Below, piece by piece: positions 26,296 through 34,766 of a stretch of 64,000 nucleotides of DNA. The first letter of the stretch is position 1. Each line of letters begins with the position of its first letter. The DNA is from LMUY01 sp964246185. GTDB taxonomy: Bacteria > Pseudomonadota > Alphaproteobacteria > Acetobacterales > Acetobacteraceae. Below the pieces are notes generated by a model. The model was given only the letters and a program-made list of their open reading frames with translations. It searched no databases and had not been told where the DNA came from. The position numbers and the translations under genes are program-made. The stretch is from the NCBI GenBank assembly GCA_964246185.1, contig CAXTPP010000001.1, forward strand, positions 30,395 through 94,394. The letters run 5' to 3'.

Positions 26296-27558
26296 ATGAG
26301 TGGCAATGATGGCGTGGTGGTGATCGGCGCGGGCGTGGCCGGGCTGGCGGCGTCGGCGGCGCTGCGGCGTCGCGGCGTGACGGTGACGCTGATCGAGGCC
26401 TCGGGGCGGATCGGCGGGCGCGCCCGCACCACCGTGCCCGCGCTGCTCGAAGCGCCGTTCGACCACGGCGCGTCCTGGCTGCACGCCGCCCGCCGCAACC
26501 CGCTCGCGGCCATGGCGACCCGGCTGGACGACCGCACCATCGACAGCGATGCGGTGCGGACGGAGCGCACCCGCCTGCCCGGCCGTTTCGCCACGGCGGC
26601 CGATCTGGCCGGGTACGCGGCGGCCGAACGCGCCTTTTACGCCCGCACGGCGGCGGCGCTGCCCGGCCCCGACGTCACGCTCGCCGACGCGCTGCGCCCG
26701 ATCGACCTGCCCTGGCTGCCCACCGTGGCGAACTGGGAGGCTCCGGTCATCGCCGCCGCGAACGCCTCGGCGCTCAGCCTACGCGACTGGCGCGCCAACC
26801 GGCTGGAAGCGCCGAACTGGGAGGTCGAGGGCGGGCTCGGCGCGTGGATCGTGCGCCGGCTCGGCCCGCCCGCCGGCCCGGTGCGGCTGGGCGTCGCAGC
26901 CGATTGGGTGCGCTGGGACGGGCACGGCGTGAGCGTCGAGACCGTTGGCGGCGTCATCCATGCCGCTGCGGCTATCGTCACGGTGTCCACGGCGGCCATT
27001 GGGCAAATCCGCTTCATCCCCGAGCTGCCGGATACGGTGGAGCAGGCGATTTATGGGCTGCCGATGGGCCTGCTGAACAAGGTGGCCCTGCGCGCCGCCG
27101 GGGCCGACCGGCTCGACCTGCCGGATTCGTGCAGCATGGACCAGTTCGTGCCGGCAATGGACGACCTCACGATGACCATGCTCGCCTGGCCGCACGGCCG
27201 CGACCACGTGGTCTGCTTCGTCGGCGGCAACCAGGGACGCGAGCTGAAGGCCGCCGGCGGGATCGAGGCCTTCGTGCGCGGGCAGCTGCGCGCGCTGTTC
27301 GGCGCGAGGGCCGACGCCGCGTTCCGCCCGGGAGCGGTGGTGACGCGGTGGGAGAACGACCTGCACTCGCTCGGCGCTTACGCCTACGCGGAGGCAGGCT
27401 GCGCCGGCGCGCGCGCGGTGCTGGCCACGCCGCTGGCCGGTGGGCGGCTGGTGTTCGCAGGCGAGGCGACGCGCACGGACGGGCTGGCAGGCACGGTCGG
27501 CGGCGCGTTCCTGGCGGGGGAGGAAGCGGCTGCGGCTGTGATCTGTGATTCACGCTGA
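26296..27558 (+). CDS. FAD-dependent amine oxidase family protein
   Basis: 420-aa flavoprotein. N-terminal Rossmann motif VVIGAGVAGLAASAALRRRGVTVTLIEA, then the GG doublet RIGGRARTT and the substrate-side DHGASWLH. The C-terminus has the FAD-binding LVFAGEATRTDGLAGTVGGAFLAGEEAA. This is the monoamine oxidase/polyamine oxidase fold; substrate unknown. ATG 26296 is chosen because the Rossmann fold begins six residues later; the frame is open further upstream but runs through the divergent hydrolase. Confidence 0.85.
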   Translation: MSGNDGVVVIGAGVAGLAASAALRRRGVTVTLIEASGRIGGRARTTVPALLEAPFDHGASWLHAARRNPLAAMATRLDDRTIDSDAVRTERTRLPGRFATAADLAGYAAAERAFYARTAAALPGPDVTLADALRPIDLPWLPTVANWEAPVIAAANASALSLRDWRANRLEAPNWEVEGGLGAWIVRRLGPPAGPVRLGVAADWVRWDGHGVSVETVGGVIHAAAAIVTVSTAAIGQIRFIPELPDTVEQAIYGLPMGLLNKVALRAAGADRLDLPDSCSMDQFVPAMDDLTMTMLAWPHGRDHVVCFVGGNQGRELKAAGGIEAFVRGQLRALFGARADAAFRPGAVVTRWENDLHSLGAYAYAEAGCAGARAVLATPLAGGRLVFAGEATRTDGLAGTVGGAFLAGEEAAAAVICDSR

Positions 27559-27639
27559 GGATCAGCGCGTAGATAGGCTGATCCGATGCGGCTGATGCGT
27601 GTCAAACGGCCCGATTTGCAAGAACGATCGTTTCCTGAC

Positions 27640-27659
27640 GGGGTTCGGGGCAAAACCCC
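27640..27659. terminator. Hairpin between convergent genes
   Basis: GGGGTT (27640-27645), loop of 8, AACCCC (27654-27659), followed on the plus strand by ATTCTACTTCT. It lies between the amine oxidase (plus) and LysR (minus) stops and could serve both. The T content after the stem is modest. Confidence 0.4.
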
Positions 27660-27680
27660 ATTCTACTTCTCGCTGAGCTT

Positions 27681-28574
27681 TCAGCACGCGTCCTTGATGA
27701 TATCGATGAATGCTCGCAGCCCAGCCGGCACATGGCGGTGGCCGGGGTAGTAGAGGAACAGCCCGGGGATCGGAGGGCGCCAATCGTCCAGCACGGTAGC
27801 GAGCGCTCCTGTCTCGACATAGGGCTGAGCTGAGTGGTCGGACACGTAGGCGATGCCTTGCCCCGCCACGGCGGCCTCGGTCATCAGCCCGAGGTGGTCC
27901 AGCGTCAGCGCGCCGGGCACGTCGATTGCCACTTCCTGGCCATGCTTGCTGAACTCCCACTGGAAGCGCTTGCCGCTGGGCAGGCGGAAGCGGATGCAGG
28001 CGTGCCGCCGCAGGTCGTCGGGCGTCCGCGGCGTGCCGTGCGCGGCGAGGTAGGCGGGGGAGGCCACCGCCACGAAGCGGGTTTCGCCGCCGAAGCGCAC
28101 GGCGACCATGTCGGACGGCACCGCCTCGCCCAGCCTGATCCCCGCATCGAATCCCTCGGCCACGACATCGACCAGCCTGCCTTCCGTCACCAGGTCGAGC
28201 GACATCTGCGGGTGGCGCGCCAGGAAGGCCGGCACGACCGAGCCCAGCAACCGCCGCGCGGCGATCTCGCTGGCGTTGATCCGCAAGGTCCCGCTCGGCT
28301 GCGCGCGGAAGGCCTCGACCTCCTGCAGCGCCAGGTCGAGATCCCGCAGCACGGGTTGCAGGCGCGCGGCCAGGCACGCTCCGGCCTCGGTCGCCGACAC
28401 GCTGCGGGTGGTCCGGTGCAGCAGCCGCGCGCCGAGGTTGGCCTCCAGCGCGCGCATCATGTGGCTGAGCGTGGAGGGCGACAGGCCCAGCTCGTCGGCG
28501 GCCTTGCGAAAGCTGCGGTGCGCGGCGATGACGGCGAAGGCGGTCAGGTCGCTGAGGGCCGGCTTGCCAGTCAT
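27681..28574 (-). CDS. LysR-family transcriptional regulator
   Basis: 297 aa. An N-terminal winged helix-turn-helix (LSDLTAFAVIAAHRSFRKAADELGLSPSTLSHMMRALEANLGARLLHRTTRSVSAT) is followed by the substrate-binding domain (SGTLRINASEIAARRLLGSVVPAFLARHPQMSLDLV, then ...RFVAVASPAYLAAHGTPRTPDDL). It is divergent from the SDR gene at 28689, so that gene is its likely target. Its sequence is close to LysR proteins that control short-chain dehydrogenases. Confidence 0.92.
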   Translation of the reverse strand: MTGKPALSDLTAFAVIAAHRSFRKAADELGLSPSTLSHMMRALEANLGARLLHRTTRSVSATEAGACLAARLQPVLRDLDLALQEVEAFRAQPSGTLRINASEIAARRLLGSVVPAFLARHPQMSLDLVTEGRLVDVVAEGFDAGIRLGEAVPSDMVAVRFGGETRFVAVASPAYLAAHGTPRTPDDLRRHACIRFRLPSGKRFQWEFSKHGQEVAIDVPGALTLDHLGLMTEAAVAGQGIAYVSDHSAQPYVETGALATVLDDWRPPIPGLFLYYPGHRHVPAGLRAFIDIIKDAC

Positions 28575-28591
28575 GGGTAATTCTCATCAGC

Positions 28592-28613
28592 TTATGCAAG
28601 ATCGTGCGGATAA
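28592..28613. promoter_or_regulatory. Candidate LysR-type operator in the LysR/SDR gap
   Basis: TTAT-N14-ATAA with an inner GCA-N6-TGC (28596-28607), in the 114-base divergent gap. LysR sites are often imperfect palindromes with AT ends. Weak, single-site evidence. Confidence 0.3.
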
Positions 28614-28688
28614 TAACATGAATGGGGATGATTAGCTTCGTGTAGATGGCGCGGCGCAATCCTGCGACACCCAGCGCGAGGTTCCGCT

Positions 28689-29519
28689 ATGGCGAAGACA
28701 TGGTTCATCACCGGCGCATCCGCCGGCTTGGGACGGGCGATGACGGAGAACCTGCTGGCGCGCGGCGACCGCGTGGCCGCGACGGTGCGCAAGGCAGGCG
28801 TGCTCGACGGCTTGCAGGCGCGCCATGGCAGCCGCCTCTGGGTGGCTTCGCTGGACGTGACGGACACGCGGGCGGTGCGGGAGGTGCTCGATCGCGCCTT
28901 CAATGACCTGGGCCGGATCGATGTCGTGGTGAACAACGCGGCCTATGGCCTGTTCGGCGCGGCCGAAGAGGTGAGCGACGAGCAGATCCGGCATCAGATC
29001 GACACCAACCTCATCGGCTCGATCCAGGTGATCCGCGCCGCCCTGCCGCACCTGCGGGCGCAAGGCGGCGGCCGGGTGCTGCAGCTGTCGTCGGAGGGCG
29101 GGCAGATCGCCTACCCGAACTTCAGCCTGTACCACGCTGCCAAATGGGGGATCGAAGGCTTCGTCGAGGCGGTCGCCCAGGAGGTGGCGCCGTTCGGCAT
29201 CGAGTTCACGATCGTTGAGCCAGGCCCCACCCGGACGAACTTCGGCGCTGGCCTGGCCAGCCCGCCTCCGATGTCGGCCTATGAGGATACTCCAGTGGGC
29301 GACATGCGCCGCGCCGTGATGGCCGGAGCGTTCCCGATCACCGGCGACCCGGCGAAGACGGTGCAGGCCATGATCGACTCCGTGGACCGCAGCCCGGCGC
29401 CCCTGCGGCTCACCCTCGGCAGCGGCGCCTACGACAGGGTCCACAACGCCCTGACCGGCCGCGTCGCCGCCCTCGAAGCCCAGGTTGGTATCGCGCGCTC
29501 GATCGAGATCGACGCATGA
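28689..29519 (+). CDS. Short-chain dehydrogenase/reductase (276 aa)
   Basis: Classical SDR: cofactor motif TGASAGLG near residue 8, DVTDTRAV with Asp for the adenine ring, NNAAYG, the active-site Ser in LQLSSEGG and the YxxxK in YHAAKWG. Arg at the second position after the first strand (TVRKAGVLDGL) suggests NADP use. Substrate unknown. Probable target of the divergent LysR regulator. Confidence 0.9.
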   Translation: MAKTWFITGASAGLGRAMTENLLARGDRVAATVRKAGVLDGLQARHGSRLWVASLDVTDTRAVREVLDRAFNDLGRIDVVVNNAAYGLFGAAEEVSDEQIRHQIDTNLIGSIQVIRAALPHLRAQGGGRVLQLSSEGGQIAYPNFSLYHAAKWGIEGFVEAVAQEVAPFGIEFTIVEPGPTRTNFGAGLASPPPMSAYEDTPVGDMRRAVMAGAFPITGDPAKTVQAMIDSVDRSPAPLRLTLGSGAYDRVHNALTGRVAALEAQVGIARSIEIDA

Positions 29520-29649
29520 AGGCCTGTTCGCCGCGGCCGGGGGAACAGCCGATGCCGTATTCCCGCGGGATAGCGGCACAGGAGCAAACGTGCCCATTGG
29601 GTACGCCCCCGGTCATGTCGTAAGGTGCATGGTCTCAGGAGAACAAACC

Positions 29650-31725
29650 ATGACCTTTCGCAGGCTGCCCGCCGCAGCCGCCTTCCTGCTGGTTGCCTCG
29701 CCAGCACTTTCCCCAGCATGGGCGCAATTGGGGCCTGTGCCGCTCGGCAGCCTAAGCGTGCAGCCCAACGGCGCCACCGTGGCGCGCCCGCTGACGGGCA
29801 AGCTGTCCGACCAGCTTTCCGTGCTCGACTTCGGCGCCGCGTGCGACGGCGTGACCGACGACAGCGCCGCCGTGGCCGCCGCCGCCGCCAGCGGCCGGCA
29901 CGTCGCCATCCCGGACGGCCGGGCCTGCAATGCGCCCGCCGCCGCCCAGCCCCTGACGCCCTTCGGCACCTTCACCGGACCCGGCAAGGTCGTGGACTCG
30001 TCCGGCACGCCCCGCGGGCCGAAGGCATCGGGCGTAACCGTCAACCCGAACCCGGGCAGCTGGAACGCCGCCGCCAGCCAGAACGACAGCTGCACCGCCA
30101 GCTTCCAGTGCTGGGGCAAGTGGGATTACGGCCACGTGTTCGACGCCGAGGAGTTCTTCGTCGCCGACACCAACGGCGGCCACACGCTGGGCCAGCCGGC
30201 GCACGGCTACCAGTACATGCCCGGCGCCATCCCGCACCAGGCGTTCTTCACCAACAGCAGCGGCTGGAACCAATCGACGAGCGCCAATGACGGCCGCACC
30301 GGCGCCGTCTACAGCCGTATCGTGGCGCAGCAGAACGGCCAGGGCGACATGATCCTGAACGAGGGCGAGCTGCTGTGCACGGGCGTGCCCACCGGCGCCG
30401 GCGGGGCGGCCACCACCGACTGGCTGGCCAATCCCGGCTGCTCCTGGGAGGCCGGCGACATCACGGCGCTGGCCCCCAACCAATACTTGCAGCACAGCGA
30501 GTGGCATCTCGGCGACGGCGGCAACGACGTGGCGGCGGTCGGCCGCACCATGGGCTACTCGCGCAGCATGAGCTTCGCTGCCCTCGGCACCTTCCAGGGC
30601 TCCACCACGGCGGGTTCCACCTTCATCAGAGTGCCGAACGGCACGCTGGCCAAGCTGGCCGTCGGGCAGGTCGTGGCCGGCGCGGGCATCCCGGCGGGCG
30701 CGGCGATCACGTCGCTGAACAGCCAGTACAACGTCGTCATCCTCACGGCGGCAGCGACCGCCACGGCGTCCAACATGCAATTCAACGTGCTGTTCACCGG
30801 CAGCACCACCGCCGGGTCCACGAGCTTGGCCGCTTCCAGCACGACGGGGCTGGCCGCCGGGCAGACGATCGCCGGGCCAGGCATCCCGGCGGGCACCACC
30901 GTAACGGCCATTGGCGGCACGACGCTGACGCTCAGCAACGCCGCCACTGCGACCGCCAGCAATGCGGCGTTCTCGTTCAGCCAGGACGAGAACAACCACT
31001 GGGTCAACGACTTCATCACCTGCAACGGCTCCGTTCCATGCGACGCCGCCTACGAGGTGATGGGCAAGTGGCGCATCGGCCTGGACTTCACCGAGATCGC
31101 CACCACGATCGACGCGGCGGTGGCGATGCAGGCGGGGCAGAAGGTCTACCTCAACGGCCACTGGGGCGACGGCGAGGGCAACCCGGGCAAGACCCATCTG
31201 GGCACCGACTGGCTGACCTACGACGCGGGCAGCAGCACCATCCAGATGGCCGACCGCGGCAGCCCGGTGCTGGAGTTGAGCAACCCGCCCAACGCGGCCG
31301 ACTTCCTGGAGATCACGGGCGCTCCCGCCGGCGGCTACATCGCCCTGAACTCGGTGGGCTCCGACAGCGCCATCGGCCTGCTCATGCAGGACAAGGGCGG
31401 CAGCGGCCTGATCGGCATCTCCAACGGCGCGCTGGTGACCAAGCAGGTGGCGCCGGGCAACGCCAGCGGATACCTGCAGCTCAGTCCCGGCACGGCGGGC
31501 CAGCCATACAGCATGCAGGTGCTGAACGGCACCGCCACCGACCTGAACCTGGCGGGCGCCAGCGGCGGCGCGGTGCATCCGCAGGGCGTCTTCCGCATCG
31601 ACATGGCCACGCCTGCCAGCAGCACCGCCCCCTGCGCGGCCGGCCAGACGACGTTCGACGCGAACTACCAGTATGACTGCGTGGCGGCCAACACCTGGAA
31701 GCGCGCCGCACTGTCCAGCTGGTGA
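29650..31725 (+). CDS. Large secreted beta-helix-like protein with internal duplication (691 aa)
   Basis: A signal peptide (MTFRRLPAAAAFLLVASPALSPAWAQ) leads into a pectate-lyase-superfamily start, VLDFGAACDGVTDDSAAVAAAAA, the motif found in right-handed beta-helix hydrolases and phage tail spikes. In the middle (residues about 318-440) a module of about 60 residues occurs twice: GSTTAGSTFIRVPNG..GAGIPAGAAITSLN..TATASN and GSTTAGSTSLAASST..GPGIPAGTTVTAIGG..TATASN. The end (ANTWKRAALSSW) resembles the C-terminal phrase of phage-tail-like proteins. It has no catalytic set I can assign. Start 29650 has AGGAG 8 bases upstream. Could be a surface-attachment or polysaccharide-binding protein. Confidence 0.7.
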   Translation: MTFRRLPAAAAFLLVASPALSPAWAQLGPVPLGSLSVQPNGATVARPLTGKLSDQLSVLDFGAACDGVTDDSAAVAAAAASGRHVAIPDGRACNAPAAAQPLTPFGTFTGPGKVVDSSGTPRGPKASGVTVNPNPGSWNAAASQNDSCTASFQCWGKWDYGHVFDAEEFFVADTNGGHTLGQPAHGYQYMPGAIPHQAFFTNSSGWNQSTSANDGRTGAVYSRIVAQQNGQGDMILNEGELLCTGVPTGAGGAATTDWLANPGCSWEAGDITALAPNQYLQHSEWHLGDGGNDVAAVGRTMGYSRSMSFAALGTFQGSTTAGSTFIRVPNGTLAKLAVGQVVAGAGIPAGAAITSLNSQYNVVILTAAATATASNMQFNVLFTGSTTAGSTSLAASSTTGLAAGQTIAGPGIPAGTTVTAIGGTTLTLSNAATATASNAAFSFSQDENNHWVNDFITCNGSVPCDAAYEVMGKWRIGLDFTEIATTIDAAVAMQAGQKVYLNGHWGDGEGNPGKTHLGTDWLTYDAGSSTIQMADRGSPVLELSNPPNAADFLEITGAPAGGYIALNSVGSDSAIGLLMQDKGGSGLIGISNGALVTKQVAPGNASGYLQLSPGTAGQPYSMQVLNGTATDLNLAGASGGAVHPQGVFRIDMATPASSTAPCAAGQTTFDANYQYDCVAANTWKRAALSSW

Positions 31726-31778
31726 GTCAGGCCGCAGGTTGCGCCGGTTGCAGAAGGCAGAGCCTCGTTTTGCCTCCT

Positions 31779-33170
31779 TCAGATGTGCAGCGCGCGGCCC
31801 GCGACGGCCAATGCCGCCTCCTTGACGGCTTCGTTCAGGCTTGGATGGGCGTGGCAGGTGCGTGCCACGTCCTCGCTGCTGGCGCCGAACTCCATCGCGG
31901 TGGCAATCTCGGCGATCAGCGTGCCGGCGTCGGGGCCGATGATGTGCGCGCCCAGGATCTCGTCGGTCGCCTTGTCCGCCAGAATCTTGACGAAGCCGTC
32001 CGTGGCACCCATCGCCCGGGCACGCCCGTTGGCGGTGAACGGGAACCGCCCGGCATTGTAGGCCCGGCCCTCAGCCTTCAGCATCTCCTCCGTCGCGCCG
32101 ATGGAAGCCACCTCCGGCCAGGTGTAGACCACGCCCGGGATGACCGCGTAGTTCACGTGGCCCGCCTGCCCGGCCAGGATTTCGGCCATGGCGACGCCCT
32201 CCTCCTCCGCCTTGTGCGCCAACATCGGCCCAGTGACGATGTCGCCGATCGCGCAGATGCCCGGTACGTTGGTGGCGAAACGGGCGTCGATCTTGACCCG
32301 CTTGCGCTCGTCCAGCGCGACGCCGGCCGCTTCCAGGCCGAGCCCCTGGTAGAACGGCCGCCGCCCGATCGCCACCAGCACGATGTCCGCGTCCAGCGTC
32401 TGCGTCTCGCCGCCATCGGCCGGCTCCAGCGTCAGGCGCTGGCCGGTCGCGGTCTTCTCAGCTCCCGTGACCTTGGTCTTGAGGCGGAACTTGATGCCCT
32501 GCTTGCCCAGCACCCGCTCGAACGTCTTGCCGATCTCGCCGTCCATGCCGGGCACCAGCCGGTCGAGGTATTCGACGACGGTGACCTCCGCGCCGAGCCG
32601 TCGCCATACGCTGCCCAGCTCCAGCCCGATGTAGCCGCCGCCGACCACCACGAGATGGCCGGGAACCTTGTCCAGCTCGAGCGCGCCGGTGGAGGAGACG
32701 ATGGTCTTCTCGTCCACCTCGACGCCGGGCAGCGGGATGCTCTCGCTGCCGGTCGCGATGACGATCGCCTTGGTCTCGTAGTCGGTCCCATCGACCGTGA
32801 CCCGGCCCGGGCCGGCGATGCTGCCCTCGCCCTTGAGCCAGGTGACCTTGTTCTTCTTGAACAGGAACTCGACGCCCTTGACGTTGGCGGCGACGACCTC
32901 GTCCTTGCGCGCCTGCATCCGCGCCAAGTCGAGCCGCACGCTGTCGATGATGACCCCGTGGTCCTTGAAGCTGTGGCCTGCCTCCTCGAAGTTCTCCGAG
33001 GATTGCAGCAGCGCCTTGGACGGGATGCAGCCGATGTTCAGGCACGTCCCGCCGAGCGTCGCCCGCTTCTCGACGCAGGCGGTGCGCAGCCCGAGCTGGG
33101 CGGCGCGCAGGGCGCACACGTAGCCGCCCGGCCCAGCGCCGATGATGATGACGTCGAAGGATGCGCTCAT
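31779..33170 (-). CDS. lpd: Dihydrolipoyl dehydrogenase, second copy (2-oxoglutarate dehydrogenase-type)
   Basis: 463-aa E3 flavoprotein. FAD motif GAGPGGYVCALRAAQLG, redox pair Cys43/Cys48 in LGGTCLNIGCIPSKALL, NAD domain VVGGGYIGLELGSVW, C-terminal CHAHPSLNEA. The IGCIPSK and LEA/KEAA forms match E3s that serve 2-oxoglutarate dehydrogenase or glycine cleavage, unlike the WGCIPTK form at 3703-5085. No E1/E2 partner gene is adjacent, so the complex it serves is inferred. Start at 33170 has GGAGAC just upstream; an ATG six codons earlier is also open. Confidence 0.93.
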   Translation of the reverse strand: MSASFDVIIIGAGPGGYVCALRAAQLGLRTACVEKRATLGGTCLNIGCIPSKALLQSSENFEEAGHSFKDHGVIIDSVRLDLARMQARKDEVVAANVKGVEFLFKKNKVTWLKGEGSIAGPGRVTVDGTDYETKAIVIATGSESIPLPGVEVDEKTIVSSTGALELDKVPGHLVVVGGGYIGLELGSVWRRLGAEVTVVEYLDRLVPGMDGEIGKTFERVLGKQGIKFRLKTKVTGAEKTATGQRLTLEPADGGETQTLDADIVLVAIGRRPFYQGLGLEAAGVALDERKRVKIDARFATNVPGICAIGDIVTGPMLAHKAEEEGVAMAEILAGQAGHVNYAVIPGVVYTWPEVASIGATEEMLKAEGRAYNAGRFPFTANGRARAMGATDGFVKILADKATDEILGAHIIGPDAGTLIAEIATAMEFGASSEDVARTCHAHPSLNEAVKEAALAVAGRALHI

Positions 33171-33658
33171 GATGTCTCCAGCGTCCACCGCGGCGGACGC
33201 ACCAAAATCAAGGCTTTTAGATGGTCATTGACCCGGCGAAAGTCGATGGCTGGCGGGGCGCCAAGCATTCCAATCGCCAGCTTCGCAGGGCTCTGCCCTA
33301 TGCCCGCAGCGGGAAAGCCGTCCCCTTCGCATCTTTCCGGCTGCCATTTTGCTGGTCAGGTACGGGGAAAAGCCAGTTTTCCCTCACGGATGCCGGGATT
33401 CCTGCTCACCGACCGAACACCAGGCGGCTTGCCGTCTCGGCGGCTGCCATGGCTTCTATGCGCGCCTGGTTTTCCGCCGCAAAAGCATGCAGCGCAGCCT
33501 TGCAGAGCTATGCATGCATCTAGTCAGTGGTCAGCTCTCTCAGCAGGGTCGCTGGCATCAGGTTGAGCAGCGGCGGGTCCGGGTTCTTCAGGGGCGGAAG
33601 GGCTGCCGTATTGAACGGAACCAAGTGGCGACGCTCCATCTTGGCACCCTCTCCGGAA
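33171..33658. other. Gap between lpd and the IS3 remnant
   Basis: No recognised gene. One candidate small ORF lies on the minus strand at 33520-33639 (39 aa, starting MERRHLVPFNTAAL, Pro/Leu-rich) with a good GGAGAGGG box 7 bases before its ATG; it may be a remnant of a gene cut by the IS3 element whose end is at 33659. The rest shows only scattered open frames with unconvincing composition. Confidence 0.3.
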
Positions 33659-34686
33659 TGAAGCTGCCCTGTTTTTGTGTGGTGTTTGGGGTTTGGTTTA
33701 GGACGGTTCTGCGATGGCGCCCCCTTGTTGCTGCCTCGCAGGCCACGGGTGAGCGCTATCCCGGCGCCGAGTGCAGCCGGACGGGGTTGCACCAGCCCTC
33801 GATGAAGCTGAGGCAGGCCATCTTGGCTTCGGCCTGGCAGGCAAAGCGACGCCGCTTCAGCCGCTCGCCTTCGAGGGCCGCCAGAAAGCTCTCGCACATG
33901 GCGTCGTCGCAGGCGCCGCCGACCGAGCGCATTGACGCCCGCCTGCCCGCCCGCCTCGCGGCAGCGATCGCCGAACGCCAGGGACGTGCGTTGGCTGCCC
34001 TGGTGGCTGTGATGGATGACGTCGTCCGGCCGGCGTTGGCCGGTCGCCATCTCCAGCGCATCGACCACCGACTCTGCGCGCAAATGGTTGGCCATCGACC
34101 AGCCGACGATCTTGCCGCTCCAGGCATCCAGCACGACCGCCAAATGGAGAGACCCGCTCGCCGCCGGCACGACGGCAATGCCGGCTGCCCACGGCTGGTT
34201 CGGCTTGTCGCTTGCAAACTTGCCATCCGCCAGGTCCGGCGCCGGCCGCGCTTCGCGGTCCCGACGCATGGTGGCGGTCCCAGCCCGGCGGCGGCTTGCG
34301 CCAGGCGTGACAGCCGGCCTCCGACACGCCGAGCGCGCGGGCCATTGCGGCAACCGGCAAGGTCGCCTGGTTCGCACCCATGAACTCGAAGACCCGGACG
34401 GCGCAGGCGGCCCATCTCGTCACGCCCGTGGCCGGCAAGCCTCGCCTTCCCCTCCCAGCCGCCATCCTGGCGCATGGCCAAGGCCACCCAGGCGCGAGTG
34501 GACTGCACAGACGCCTCGAACTCCCGGGCCAAGTCCGCGGGATCCGGCCGGCATGGACCAGCTCAACCATCTGCCGACAAACTTCAGGCGAATACAGACT
34601 TCAGGCGAGTAAGGAGCCCAGGCACGACGCATTCAGGAGACACCCAGCAAAAACTAGAAAAACTCCACCAAACCGGGTCAACCTCA
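33659..34686 (-). mobile_element. Decayed IS3-family insertion sequence
   Basis: Ends read TGAGGTTGACCCGGTTTGG (minus strand from 34686) and TGAAGCTGCCCTGTTTTTG (plus strand from 33659), imperfect inverted repeats with the TG...CA tips usual in IS3. The length of 1028 bp is a little short for a whole IS3, suggesting internal loss. Coding sequence inside is on the minus strand and broken. No matching short target repeat was seen. Confidence 0.65.
33660..34640 (-). pseudogene. IS3-family transposase (OrfA/OrfB) remnant
   Basis: OrfA pieces: YSPEV...MVELVHAGRIP in one frame, then AREFEASVQSTRAWVALAMRQDGG in another. OrfB integrase pieces: VLDAWSGKIVGWSMANHLRAESVVDALEMA, VIHHSHQGSQ, LAFGDRCREAG, then CDDAMCESFLAALEGERLKRRRF and FIEGWCNPVRLHSAPG. 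The last is followed by TAG where the family has a Tyr codon (GY/RSP), and the frame then continues RSPVACEAATRG. So there are several frameshifts and at least one nonsense change. Confidence 0.8.
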
Positions 34687-34766
34687 GTGTTCTCCTGCCC
34701 CGCGCTGGCCGCGGGCGTTGATGCGCAGGCTCAAGGCGTCTGTCGCCGCCCCGGCGGTGGCAGGCA

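Noticed and set aside
29650..31725. Prophage tail gene
   Set aside because: No other phage genes are nearby and the protein has a signal peptide, so a secreted bacterial protein is more likely.
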